Part shown: one piece after another, positions 1 to 8,135 of the stretch
Position numbering within the stretch: the stretch's first letter is position 1
Layout of the letters: each line of letters begins with the position of its first letter
Assembly: GCA_021776825.1 (NCBI GenBank)
Contig: JAJFFG010000025.1
Span: forward strand, 1-64,000
Direction: 5' to 3'
DNA from: Planctomycetota bacterium
GTDB taxonomy: Bacteria; Planctomycetota; JAJSAM01; JAJVHW01
DNA length: 64,000 bases
Made by a program: the position numbers and the translations under genes
Notes under the pieces: generated by a model
What the model was told of the DNA's origin: nothing
The model's input: only the letters and a program-made list of their open reading frames with translations
The model's database searches: none

Positions 1-21
1 GCCGATCCGCTCCGCACGACC

Positions 22-1137
22 ATGTCTCCCATCCCGCCCACCACCGCCCCCCCCACCGCCGCCGCGCGCTCCGACACGCAGCGCGCGTGCTTCGCTGCGT
101 TGGTGCTGTCGATGGGCAGCGCCACGGCGCGCCCAGAACGAGCGCGCCCAGAACGCCAACGATCCGAGTGGCACGACCGCCCACTCCGGATCAACCTCGC
201 GGGGCACACTGGTCTCCCCTTCGGTCTGATGGCGACGCTCCTCCGCGCGCGGTCCTCCACGGCGCCGACGACGCTCCACTTCACAACGCGCATCAATCTG
301 CCGCCGCAGCAGCGCGCCACCATCCCGCTCTCGGTCCTGCCCGCATTGAATGGCTCGCTGACCGTCAGCCCCGCAGGCGTCGGTGGCCATCTGTCACTAG
401 TCGGCGATCGTGCGCTCATCCTCGCGCCGGACGGCGACGGAGTGACCCGCAGCCGCCTCGTCCGCCTCCCTCCGCGGCTCGCGTGCGACCCGCTCACCGC
501 CCAGCGCGACCCAGCACGCCTCCGCGTCGAGCTTGCCGGCTTCCGCCTGAACCCCACCGGCCCCCTGATCCCGCTCCGGGTCCTGTTCGTCTACACCCCG
601 TCCGCGCTGGTCGCCGCCGGCGGCGATTTCGAGCACCTCCGCTTCTGCATCGGCGCCGCGTTCGCCCCGACGAACACGGTCTTCGGCGACCGCCCGATCG
701 GCGTCGCCCTCGTGATGGCTGGCGTCGTCGCCGTCCCGACGGACACGCACGACCAGCCCCTCCGCGACGTGTGCCTCGCCCTCGGTGACGCCGCGACGAA
801 CCCCCTCGGCCGCGACGCCGCGACCCTCGCCGACCTCCACGACGCCGACCTCGTCTGTCTGATCACCGGCCCCGGCCGCCGCACGCTCCGCCACGCCGGC
901 CACGCCACGATCGGCGGCGCCTTCGACTCCACCATCCCCGCCGCCTGCGTGGTCGGCGTCCACGAGCTCAGAGCGAACGACGCCACCCTCGGCCACGAGC
1001 TAGCGCACGTGCTGGGGTGGACGCACCCGGCCACTCGGGCAGGTCGCAGAAGGTCGGCGGTGGATTACGCGCCTAGGCGGCCACTCGGTTCGCGAGACTC
1101 TGGACGCGCCTTCACTACGGGAGCAACGTGGAGATGA
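22..1137 (+). CDS. Metzincin-like zinc protease, C-terminus short or degraded
   Basis: The 371-residue product carries HELAHVLGWTH near residue 326, an exact HExxHxxGxxH zinc site of metzincin proteases (reprolysin/M12-like): three His ligands and the catalytic Glu. A strand-rich segment containing VLFVYTPSALVAAGG about 130 residues earlier resembles the start of the catalytic domain in bacterial M12-like proteases. After the zinc site only about 36 basic, low-complexity residues remain, and I find no Met-turn, so the C-terminus may be shortened or frameshifted. The N-terminus is Pro/Ala-rich with a short hydrophobic run (ACFAALVLSMGSA) that could be part of a signal peptide, but there is no clear cleavage site. 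The stop overlaps the sigma factor start in ATGA, so the two are probably co-translated. The substrate is unknown. The start is near the window edge and uncertain. Confidence 0.6.
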   Translation: MSPIPPTTAPPTAAARSDTQRACFAALVLSMGSATARPERARPERQRSEWHDRPLRINLAGHTGLPFGLMATLLRARSSTAPTTLHFTTRINLPPQQRATIPLSVLPALNGSLTVSPAGVGGHLSLVGDRALILAPDGDGVTRSRLVRLPPRLACDPLTAQRDPARLRVELAGFRLNPTGPLIPLRVLFVYTPSALVAAGGDFEHLRFCIGAAFAPTNTVFGDRPIGVALVMAGVVAVPTDTHDQPLRDVCLALGDAATNPLGRDAATLADLHDADLVCLITGPGRRTLRHAGHATIGGAFDSTIPAACVVGVHELRANDATLGHELAHVLGWTHPATRAGRRRSAVDYAPRRPLGSRDSGRAFTTGATWR

Positions 1138-1703
1138 CCGACGAGACCATCTTGGACGAGTTGACGCGAATGCTCAATGAGTTCGACGATCACGACGATC
1201 AGTGCCGCGCGCAGCTCTTCGAACTGCTCTACGGTCAACTGCACAAGGCGGCTGCCCAGGAGATGCGACGCCAGTCGCCCGCACACTCATTCTGGGCGAC
1301 TGACCTCGTCCACGAGACGTACGTGAAACTGTTCGGTCGCGGTGGAGCGAGGTGGCAACACCGACGGCACTTCCTGGGGGTTGCGGTCAAGGCGATGCGT
1401 AGGATCCTCATCGATCGGGCTCGTGCTAGGGCAACGCAGAGGCGCAAGCCCACGGGAACTCGCGTTCCGATAGACGGCCTCGTCGACTCGATCGCTGACG
1501 CCGCCGGAAGTGACTACTCTGCACTTGATGCCGGGCTCACGCAGTTGGAGCGTGTCGACGCGCGCGCCGCTGAGGTCGTGGGTCTTCGCTTCCTCGCCCA
1601 GCTGGACACGCACGAGGTTGCGGATGTACTCGGCATCTGTCCGCGGTCCGTGGAACGGGACTGGGCGTTTGCGCGATTGTGGCTGAGGCGGCATCTGAAG
1701 TGA
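1134..1703 (+). CDS. ECF-type RNA polymerase sigma factor (planctomycete/acidobacterial group)
   Basis: This 189-residue protein directs RNA polymerase to a dedicated promoter set. Region 2 is visible as LVHETYVKLFGR followed by FLGVAVKAMRRILIDRARAR. Region 4 is the C-terminal EVADVLGICPRSVERDWAFARLWLRRHL, a helix-turn-helix of the type seen in the large ECF group of Planctomycetota and Acidobacteriota. No anti-sigma factor or zinc-binding ASD lies beside it. Instead a Ser/Thr kinase gene follows, the arrangement known for ECF groups controlled by phosphorylation. ATG 1134 overlaps the upstream stop (ATGA); GTG 1128 is an in-frame alternative closer to the GGGAG at 1119-1123. The gene ends in GTGA overlap with the kinase. 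It may drive its own cluster, but I cannot identify a target promoter by eye. Confidence 0.85.
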   Translation: MTDETILDELTRMLNEFDDHDDQCRAQLFELLYGQLHKAAAQEMRRQSPAHSFWATDLVHETYVKLFGRGGARWQHRRHFLGVAVKAMRRILIDRARARATQRRKPTGTRVPIDGLVDSIADAAGSDYSALDAGLTQLERVDARAAEVVGLRFLAQLDTHEVADVLGICPRSVERDWAFARLWLRRHLK

Positions 1704-4402
1704 CGGCCTCCGCCGACGTCGAGAGCGTGAAGGAGATCCTGTTCCACGCGCTCTCGCTGCCCTCGGGTGCGCGAGAGGAGTTCGTCTCCCTCGCGACCGC
1801 CGACGATGCGGCGGTTCGTGTCGAGGTCCTGTCCTTGCTGACCGAATGCCAGGACATGGATCCGAACTTCCTGACCCCGCCGCAACGCGCGGAGTCGCTG
1901 CAGGCCAGACTGAGAACGTCATTTCTGGCGACTGCCACGCGTGCTCCGGACTACTCCGGAGTTGTTGTCGCCGAGCGGTACACGCTCGCTCAACGGGTCG
2001 GCGGCGGCGCATCCGGTTCTGTCTACGACGCGCGCGTCGGGGTATCCGGTCGGCGCGTTGCGTTCAAGGTGCTCGAGCACTTCCCAGGTGGAGACCCGAT
2101 GTGGGCGCGTCGGGAGATCGCCGCGCTTCGCCTGCTCGAACTCCCAGGAGTCGTTCGGATCATCGACGATGGCGAGTTCGAGGGGCGGCCGTACGTGGTG
2201 ATGGATCTGGTCGAGGGAACTCCATTCCCCGGATGTGACACGCCGGCACCGTGGGAACGAGTCGCAGGACGGGTACTCGCGCTCGTCGAGGCTGTCGATC
2301 GGATGCACGCGCACGGCGTGATCCACGGAGATCTGAAGCCAGCGAACGTCCTTGTCACAGACGGCGGCGCCCCAGTCGTCGTGGACTTGGGACTCTCCTC
2401 TGGAGCCGCGGTCGCGGACTGGCGGGAGGCCGGCGGCGGTCTTGCAGGAACTCGCGCGTACATGGCGCCGGAGCGGCTCACGGGTCATCCACCGGATGCC
2501 CTGACGGATATGTACTCCCTCGCCCTGATGGTTGCCGAAGTCGTCCTCGACCTTCGACCACGCAGTCACAGCCAGCGAACGCAACTCGTGCGTCGCCTCG
2601 AACTCGAGCCGAGCGACGTCCCCGTGGCCGTTCGGCGCGCACTGAGAAGCTGTCTGAGTCTCGAGCGGACGTCGCGACCCGAGACTCTGCACGACGTTCT
2701 CACCGCCATCTCGGGCGGCGCGAAATGGAGTCGGCTGCCCGAACTCCCAGGACTCCCTGCGCCAGAGTTGGTGACGCACGCAGTGGCCGAGGTCAGCGCC
2801 GGCCGATCCGTGACGATTCGCGGTGAGAGCGGAGCAGGCAAGACCACGCTCCTCCGACAGATCTGTGAGCGCCTGCCTGCTCAACATCCGGTTCACTGCC
2901 TGGACGTGGATGTCGCTCCGAGCGTGCGAGCGATCGAGCCGACCCTTGCTCTCGTGGTTCACGGCCCCGCCGACAACGTGATCGCGCGCCGAACGGCGAA
3001 GCAGTTGGCGGAACTCTTCGTCGGCCCCGAGCGGCTTCACTGGCTGCGAAGCGTTCCGGCGGCGGAACTGAGCTCGCGCACCCAGGGACTCTGCCGCAGC
3101 GTGGTGGATGAACTCTCGTCGTGGGTGCGCGCTGGCTGCGTGCGCGTCCGAGAGTCGCGCCTCGTCGTCGACCGACTGGCGTTCGATCGGATGATCGGGT
3201 ACGAGGACTGGGACGCCATCGAGAGGAACGGAGCGCTCGCCCCCACGACGTTGGGAGTCCAGCGGGCGATACTTGAGGCCCGTCGGCTCGTGGATGCGGG
3301 CGCCGCGCACCGAGCTCGGCGTCTACTCTCTGCCGTCTTGGCCTCGCTCCGATCGCTTCGCGACTCGCGCGAGCTTGAGACCGCACTCGTCGACTCGATG
3401 CTCGTTGCATGTCTGCTCGAGAGCACCGATCGCGCGCTCGACCTGGCCCTCCACGAACTCATGCGATCGAAGCGGCTCTCGTCCGACGCTAACTCGATTC
3501 GACTGGCTCGCGCGGCACAGTACGCGCTCCGTCGGCGCGGCGCGGCCGCGCTCGCGCTCACCGACTCGGCAGACCATCTCACAGACGATGGTGCGCTCGT
3601 TCGAGTGGCCGTACGACAGATGGCGTGCTGGTCCGTGCCCCCCGCCATGCAGAAGTCTGCGCTTGCGCAGGCGATACGTGAGTGTGCCGACATGCCGTAC
3701 CCGTGGGTGCAGACTCGCCTTGAGGAGTGGCGCGGGTGGCAGTCTTATCGAGAGGGACGCTACCTCGCCGCAGTGCGACATCATCAACGCTCCACGGACT
3801 CGTCGACGTGCCTTCGTGAGCGGGCAAGTGCGGCCCTGAATCTCGCCTCGAGTCAGATGGAGTTGGAGCGCTTCGGCGAGTCCGCCGTGAGTGCCCGCCT
3901 CGCGCTCGATACTGCGCGCAGCATGCGTCACAGTCTTCACGCAGCACGCGCCGAGTGGATCATTCGGTCGAGTCTGTACAGGTCGGGGAGCGCTCACCAC
4001 TGCGACTACGAATTGCTCGAAGCGGTTGAGTCGTTGGGAGGGCCACACACGCGCGCCTCGATTCAGCTGAATGAGGCCGCCATCGCCTGGCGGGCAGGCG
4101 ACCTTGAGCTGGCCGGGCAACTGGCGCTCGAGGCGGCGACCACATGGCACCGAATGGACCACACGGTGACCGCTGCGCTCGCGACCGGACTGGCAGTCGC
4201 CTGCGGCGCGGACGTCGACTCCGCGTCCTTCCAATCTGCCCTGGAGTCCGCCGGGCACGATCGAACTCTTCCCGCGGTCTCGGCGCAAGCGTTACAACTT
4301 CTCGGGCGTCCGCGCGACGCTGCGGCGAAACTTGCCTCGGTGCGCCGCTCTCGAGTCGCACGACGAGAGATTCTGAGCGACGACGAGATCGGCATTCCGT
4401 AG
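1700..4402 (+). CDS. Hanks-type Ser/Thr kinase fused to P-loop NTPase and helical repeats
   Basis: The protein has 900 residues. A helical N-terminal stretch of about 85 residues is followed by a kinase domain at about 90-345: glycine loop VGGGASGSV, Lys123 in AFKVL, catalytic loop HGDLKPANV with Asp211, a DLG in place of DFG, and APE in MAPERL. The catalytic loop is HGD rather than HRD, so this is a non-RD kinase that may not need activation-loop phosphorylation. A second nucleotide site, GESGAGKT at about 375-382, is a clean Walker A motif; a STAND-like or AAA-like fold is possible but motif B is not obvious. Residues from about 525 on are Ala/Leu/Arg-rich helical pairs resembling TPRs. There is no transmembrane segment, so it is a cytosolic sensor. 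GTG 1700 is chosen because it overlaps the sigma stop (GTGA). Kinase-NTPase fusions such as PknK are known; the sensed ligand here is not. Confidence 0.8.
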   Translation: MTASADVESVKEILFHALSLPSGAREEFVSLATADDAAVRVEVLSLLTECQDMDPNFLTPPQRAESLQARLRTSFLATATRAPDYSGVVVAERYTLAQRVGGGASGSVYDARVGVSGRRVAFKVLEHFPGGDPMWARREIAALRLLELPGVVRIIDDGEFEGRPYVVMDLVEGTPFPGCDTPAPWERVAGRVLALVEAVDRMHAHGVIHGDLKPANVLVTDGGAPVVVDLGLSSGAAVADWREAGGGLAGTRAYMAPERLTGHPPDALTDMYSLALMVAEVVLDLRPRSHSQRTQLVRRLELEPSDVPVAVRRALRSCLSLERTSRPETLHDVLTAISGGAKWSRLPELPGLPAPELVTHAVAEVSAGRSVTIRGESGAGKTTLLRQICERLPAQHPVHCLDVDVAPSVRAIEPTLALVVHGPADNVIARRTAKQLAELFVGPERLHWLRSVPAAELSSRTQGLCRSVVDELSSWVRAGCVRVRESRLVVDRLAFDRMIGYEDWDAIERNGALAPTTLGVQRAILEARRLVDAGAAHRARRLLSAVLASLRSLRDSRELETALVDSMLVACLLESTDRALDLALHELMRSKRLSSDANSIRLARAAQYALRRRGAAALALTDSADHLTDDGALVRVAVRQMACWSVPPAMQKSALAQAIRECADMPYPWVQTRLEEWRGWQSYREGRYLAAVRHHQRSTDSSTCLRERASAALNLASSQMELERFGESAVSARLALDTARSMRHSLHAARAEWIIRSSLYRSGSAHHCDYELLEAVESLGGPHTRASIQLNEAAIAWRAGDLELAGQLALEAATTWHRMDHTVTAALATGLAVACGADVDSASFQSALESAGHDRTLPAVSAQALQLLGRPRDAAAKLASVRRSRVARREILSDDEIGIP

Positions 4403-4437
4403 ACTCCGCGCAAGTCCACGCATGGTTGGGAGCCCTG

Positions 4438-4794
4438 ATGAGCGACGACCTCAAGAAACTGACTCCGCCGCAGATCGACATGGGCGCGTATCGAGTGCGG
4501 CAGATCAAGAACGGCAAACCCAGCGTCACCGCCTGGGTGCTGCGATACACGCTCAGCGCGCAAGACTACGAGCTCTGGGCACTCCTCCAGCCCGGGCAAT
4601 CTGGGGGTTTTGAACATATCGGAACCGCTGGCGGCGCGCTGTTCTTCGAGTTCAAGTCCGGCAGTCAGAACTGGACTGAGCACGACTTCCTCGTCTGGAT
4701 CCAGTGCGATGAGGGGATCACCTTGGGGAACATAACGTTCGTCCGGCACACGATCCACGGGTTCACGGCGGGGCCGATCACCTGCCCTCCCTAG
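4438..4794 (+). CDS. Small conserved-looking protein of unknown function between kinase and subtilase
   Basis: The 118-residue protein starts at ATG 4438 with GGGAG at 4428-4432. It is soluble and strand-rich, with many aromatic residues (YTLSAQDYELWALL, NWTEHDFLVWIQ) and several Gly-rich turns. No signal peptide or membrane segment is visible. I do not recognise the family. It lies 35 nt after the kinase stop and 40 nt before the subtilase, all on one strand, so it is most likely an operon member. An adaptor, a protease inhibitor or a substrate that the subtilase cleaves are reasonable guesses from position only. Confidence 0.6.
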   Translation: MSDDLKKLTPPQIDMGAYRVRQIKNGKPSVTAWVLRYTLSAQDYELWALLQPGQSGGFEHIGTAGGALFFEFKSGSQNWTEHDFLVWIQCDEGITLGNITFVRHTIHGFTAGPITCPP

Positions 4795-4834
4795 CGTGAA
4801 GTCGCCACCTGAATCCGAGATCGAGGAGATCTAA

Positions 4835-6181
4835 GTGCGCGGGCAGGCACTCGTGGGGCTCAACGAACCAGCGAACGCCGACGCCCTCGATGTGGAGGGC
4901 GTCTCCTCGGTATTCCCCCGCGAGTACTGGGACCTGCTGAACGAACTCATGGAGCGGGCGGAGTGGCCCGCGTCGCGGCGGGCGATGCTCGACCCATATC
5001 GCAACCTCGTCCTCCCCACCGACCGCGAGGACGAACTGATGCGTGCACTCGGCGATCCGGAGCCGAGCGATCTTCGCTTCGTCGAGCGCTCGGAGCCCAC
5101 GTTGACGCTCCCGACCGCTGACGGGCTTGGCGAGGAGTACGCTCATCGGCAGTCCTACATCGATGGGCCGTGCGTGCGCGCCGCCGGGGCGTGGGCTCTC
5201 GCACGGGGCGCCGGCGTCTCATTCGTCGACGTTGAGAAGGGGTGGGATCTTGCGCATGACGACCTGTTGCCGATCGGCGCGAGGGAGTTGGTCGAGAGCG
5301 ACTCGTCCGAGCCCGAGTGGCGCGCTCACGGCACCAGTGTGCTCGGGATCGTGGCAGCGCGATTGAACGGGTCGGGTTGCGTAGGGATTGCGAACGCACT
5401 GCGTCATGTAGCTACGGCGACCGCGGTGCGGTCACGTAGTGAGCCCAACCGGCTGTCGCTCGCGATAGTGGACTCGATCACGCACCTTGCGTCTCACGCG
5501 AGCGAGTTCGGAGACGCGCCTGTCCTTTTGATCGAATTGCAGGTGAACATCTTTCCCGAGGGCGTCTCGTCGGATCAGACGCCTCATGAGCGGCTGAGGC
5601 CGCAGGACGGTTTGCCCGTCGAGGTGTTCGATCTGTACTTCTGGCTGATTCGGCTTGCGACCGACCTCGGCATCACTGTGATCGAGTGTGCGGGGAACAG
5701 TTCCGTGGTCCCTGGCTATGGGGGGACTCTGCGAGATCTCGATCGTCTGCGACGGATGCGTGGCGACCACCCTCAACCTCTCTTCGACTACGACGGGCTG
5801 AGCTCCGGCGCGATCGTTGTCGGCGGCTGCGCTATCGCGCTGGGCGTTGAGGTCGCTGGGAGCAATGTGGGTTCGCGCGTGGACTGCTACGCACCGTCCC
5901 TGGGGGTCACTGCACCGTGGTACTTCGACGCGCAGCGCCGCGTGTCGCTCGTGCGGCACGACTTCAGCGGGACGTCGGCCGCTGGAGCCATCGTTGCCGG
6001 CGTCGTCGTCCTGGCACAGAGTGCGAGAAGAGCGCGCGGAATGTCGCAACTACCTCCCTTCGCCATACGCCGACTGCTTCAGGATGGCGTCGGGGACTGT
6101 AACGACGTGAGCCACCTGGGACGGCGCGTTGGAACGGTCCCCGACGCTGCGAGCCTGTGTTCGGCGGCACTGAAGCAGTGA
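4835..6181 (+). CDS. Subtilisin-like serine protease (S8), cytoplasmic
   Basis: The 448-residue protein carries a full subtilase catalytic set: Asp132 in SFVDVEKGW, His165 in RAHGTSVLGIVAA, oxyanion Asn288 in IECAGNSS and Ser381 in FSGTSAAGAIVAG. Spacing is normal for the S8 fold. The first 110 residues form an acidic helical N-terminal region without a signal peptide or membrane segment, so the enzyme probably acts in the cytosol, which is unusual for a subtilase. That region could be an inhibitory or docking domain. GTG 4835 has GAGGAG at 4823-4828 with good spacing. It is the last gene of the sigma/kinase cluster and the likely output of that pathway. Cytosolic subtilases are known as effectors in bacterial signalling and defence-type cassettes; whether this one acts so is inference. 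Confidence 0.85.
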   Translation: MRGQALVGLNEPANADALDVEGVSSVFPREYWDLLNELMERAEWPASRRAMLDPYRNLVLPTDREDELMRALGDPEPSDLRFVERSEPTLTLPTADGLGEEYAHRQSYIDGPCVRAAGAWALARGAGVSFVDVEKGWDLAHDDLLPIGARELVESDSSEPEWRAHGTSVLGIVAARLNGSGCVGIANALRHVATATAVRSRSEPNRLSLAIVDSITHLASHASEFGDAPVLLIELQVNIFPEGVSSDQTPHERLRPQDGLPVEVFDLYFWLIRLATDLGITVIECAGNSSVVPGYGGTLRDLDRLRRMRGDHPQPLFDYDGLSSGAIVVGGCAIALGVEVAGSNVGSRVDCYAPSLGVTAPWYFDAQRRVSLVRHDFSGTSAAGAIVAGVVVLAQSARRARGMSQLPPFAIRRLLQDGVGDCNDVSHLGRRVGTVPDAASLCSAALKQ

Positions 6182-6241
6182 GGTCACTCGTGACGATCGA
6201 GGGGAGTCGGCCGTACTGAGCGTTGGGCGGCGAGGCTCGGG

Positions 6242-6757
6242 TCACCCTTGGCGCTGGCTCTCCCGAATCCGCTTGACCAGGTCACCCGCCAGCTCGTTCG
6301 GCACGGAGAACGCGAGGTTGTACTGGGCTACGCGCCACGGCGTGTCGCTGCCGTTGGGGTCAGCGGGGCCGGTGCGGCGGAGGACGCCGGTGCCTCGGAC
6401 CTCTCCGTAGCTGTCGTTGTCGAGGCGCTCGTCGAACCAGGCCGTGGTGCCGGTCGGGTCGATGAAGACGTGGCGGTCGAGGGGGGTGTAGGTCCAGCCG
6501 CGGCCGGCGCTGAAGTGGGGCTCGGCGTACGCGCGGAACGCGTCGATCGTCCAGCGTTCGATGGCGTCGGTGCCGAGGAATACGGCGTCGGCGGTGAAGA
6601 GCGCGAAGTAGCGGTCGCCGTCGGCGGCGGAGGCGGCGGCGTGGAGGGCGCCGAGGGTGTGTTCTACGGCGACCGTAGGGTCCGGGCTGTCGCGGCCGCG
6701 CGAGGCGCACGCGGCGAGGAAGAGCACGAGCGGCAGGACGACGATGCTGGGATGCAT
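6242..6757 (-). CDS. SnoaL/DUF4440-like lipoprotein, paralogue of the gene at 14007
   Basis: The 171-residue protein begins with a lipoprotein signal (VVLPLVLFLAACASRG; Cys is the lipidation site). The rest fits the NTF2/SnoaL-like cone fold: AASAADGDRYFALFTADAVF, ERWTIDAFRAYAEPHF, and a C-terminal strand region ending in WRVAQYNLAFSVPNEL. This pattern is typical of DUF4440-type proteins, mostly without known substrate. GGAGGAG sits about 10 nt upstream of the ATG. The product is nearly identical over most of its length to the one at 14007-14570, and both are followed upstream by the same C-terminal piece of a secreted protein, so this copy arose by segmental duplication. It is convergent with the subtilase gene. 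Confidence 0.75.
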   Translation of the reverse strand: MHPSIVVLPLVLFLAACASRGRDSPDPTVAVEHTLGALHAAASAADGDRYFALFTADAVFLGTDAIERWTIDAFRAYAEPHFSAGRGWTYTPLDRHVFIDPTGTTAWFDERLDNDSYGEVRGTGVLRRTGPADPNGSDTPWRVAQYNLAFSVPNELAGDLVKRIRESQRQG

Positions 6758-6829
6758 GGCGTGGGGGCTCCTCCGGGCGCGGCGGGGGCGGCGGATCAGT
6801 GGGCGGGGTCGACCCGCGCGGGGCGCAGG

Positions 6830-7018
6830 TCAGTGGGTGCGGCGCACGTACGCACGCCACGCGTTGTCGAGGTCTTCCATGCCCATGCCGAAGTGCTTCT
6901 GCAGGGTCTCGGCGTCGTCGCCGCTGGCGCGCAGTGACTCGAGCAGCTTCAGGAGCTCGTCGCGGTCGGTGTCGAGCTGCCAGCCGACGACGGACCAGGA
7001 CTTCAGCGCCATTCCGTA
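6830..7018 (-). pseudogene. C-terminal remnant of the secreted protein duplicated from 14570-16024
   Basis: About 60 codons ending at the stop 6830-6832 match the last 60 codons of the intact gene at 14570-16024 with few changes (SWSVVGWQLDTDRDELLKLL against the same stretch there). The match stops at about 7018, and the remaining 424 codons are absent. The fragment sits in front of the duplicated SnoaL-like gene, in the same order and strand as at the intact locus. A start Met occurs at 7012, but without the signal peptide a functional product is unlikely. I read it as debris of the duplication. Confidence 0.8.
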
Positions 7019-7100
7019 GCGGGCCCAAGTCGGCCGTCTGCCCCACCACGTGTCTCACGCCGGTCAGTTCCGCGTTGGGGCTGGCATGGGGGGGAGGGAC

Positions 7101-8060
7101 TCAGGGGATCCCGATGTCGATGACGAGTGGCGTGCCGCGATCGGCTGCGGGCGGGCGGGCGGCGTCGACCGTGGCTCGCACCGTGAGGCGGTGGATCGAC
7201 CGGGCGACGAAGTCTGGGTGGCTTGCCGCGATCTCGAGTTCCACCAGCCATGTGCGGCCTCCCGCATCTGGGCTCAGCAGCTGGGTGCTCGCAATCGCTG
7301 CGTCGCTCGTGGCCAGCGGGGAACTCGCGCGGATAAGCATCGTGTCGGCGGGAGCGACTCCTGCGAGGAAGACCCGTCGCGCACTGTCGTCCTCCGTCGT
7401 TCGGAGAGCGAGTGCCGCGAGGATCTGAAGCGGTGGGTCGGCCCGCGGATCGGACTCCAGCGATTGAGTGAGGGGGATGCGGGGCGCGATCACGATCACG
7501 GTCACGTTCTCGGGACCGAACGCGTCGCGGAACGCATCGTTGCGGATCGCCTGACGCGCGCTGCGGGCGAACCGTTCCGCGAGGCTCTGGACCTTCTCGT
7601 GGAGTTGCTCCGCTTCCGATCGCGTCCGCGCGGGGTTCCCGTCGCCGGGGAGCCATCCCGGCAGTAGGTGGCGCGGGAGCGGCCGCGAACCGTCTCGCTC
7701 CACGGCGGTGAGCGTTCGGTGCGTGAGGCTGGTCAGGCGCGCCTCGCAGAGGGTTGCGACGGACCCGAGGTAGAGACCGGTCTCGGTCGAGATGCGGCGC
7801 AGGCCCTCTTCCGGCGGAACGGTCCCGTTCTGCACACGGGTCGTCTCGCGCCGCACCTCGTGCCGAAGGTGGGTGAGCTCTGCCCGCAACTCGTCGCGCA
7901 GACGGAGCGCGATGTTGCGGCTCTTGCTGCGAGCGACGTCTCTCGTCGTGGCGCGCGAGGTGTCGTCGTCCGCGGTCAACTCCGGGCCGGCCGATAGCGA
8001 GGCGGTCGCGACGAGTGCCGCACCTCCGATGAACAAGGCGATGCTCACGATGTCTCGCAC
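7101..8060 (-). CDS. Secreted or membrane-anchored protein of unknown function
   Basis: The 319-residue protein starts at GTG 8060 with GAGGAGG upstream at good spacing. It opens with a hydrophobic segment (IVSIALFIGGAALVATASLSAG) that acts as signal peptide or anchor. Residues 30-110 are charged and helical (LRDELRAELTHLRHEVRRE), probably coiled coil. The last 120 residues look strand-rich. I recognise no family. It is the fifth and last gene of the minus-strand lipoprotein operon, 75 nt after the 1405-residue gene, so a role in the same envelope assembly is likely but not shown. Confidence 0.6.
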   Translation of the reverse strand: MRDIVSIALFIGGAALVATASLSAGPELTADDDTSRATTRDVARSKSRNIALRLRDELRAELTHLRHEVRRETTRVQNGTVPPEEGLRRISTETGLYLGSVATLCEARLTSLTHRTLTAVERDGSRPLPRHLLPGWLPGDGNPARTRSEAEQLHEKVQSLAERFARSARQAIRNDAFRDAFGPENVTVIVIAPRIPLTQSLESDPRADPPLQILAALALRTTEDDSARRVFLAGVAPADTMLIRASSPLATSDAAIASTQLLSPDAGGRTWLVELEIAASHPDFVARSIHRLTVRATVDAARPPAADRGTPLVIDIGIP

Positions 8061-8135
8061 GTCACTCCTCCTCGCTGCTCTGGGCCAGCGCCGACATCGA
8101 GATGCCGTCAGCGCGTCGCGATCGGAAACGCGGCA

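Noticed and set aside
1919..3310. 463-residue minus-strand open frame
   Set aside because: Antisense of the kinase domain; its composition is that of a shadow frame.
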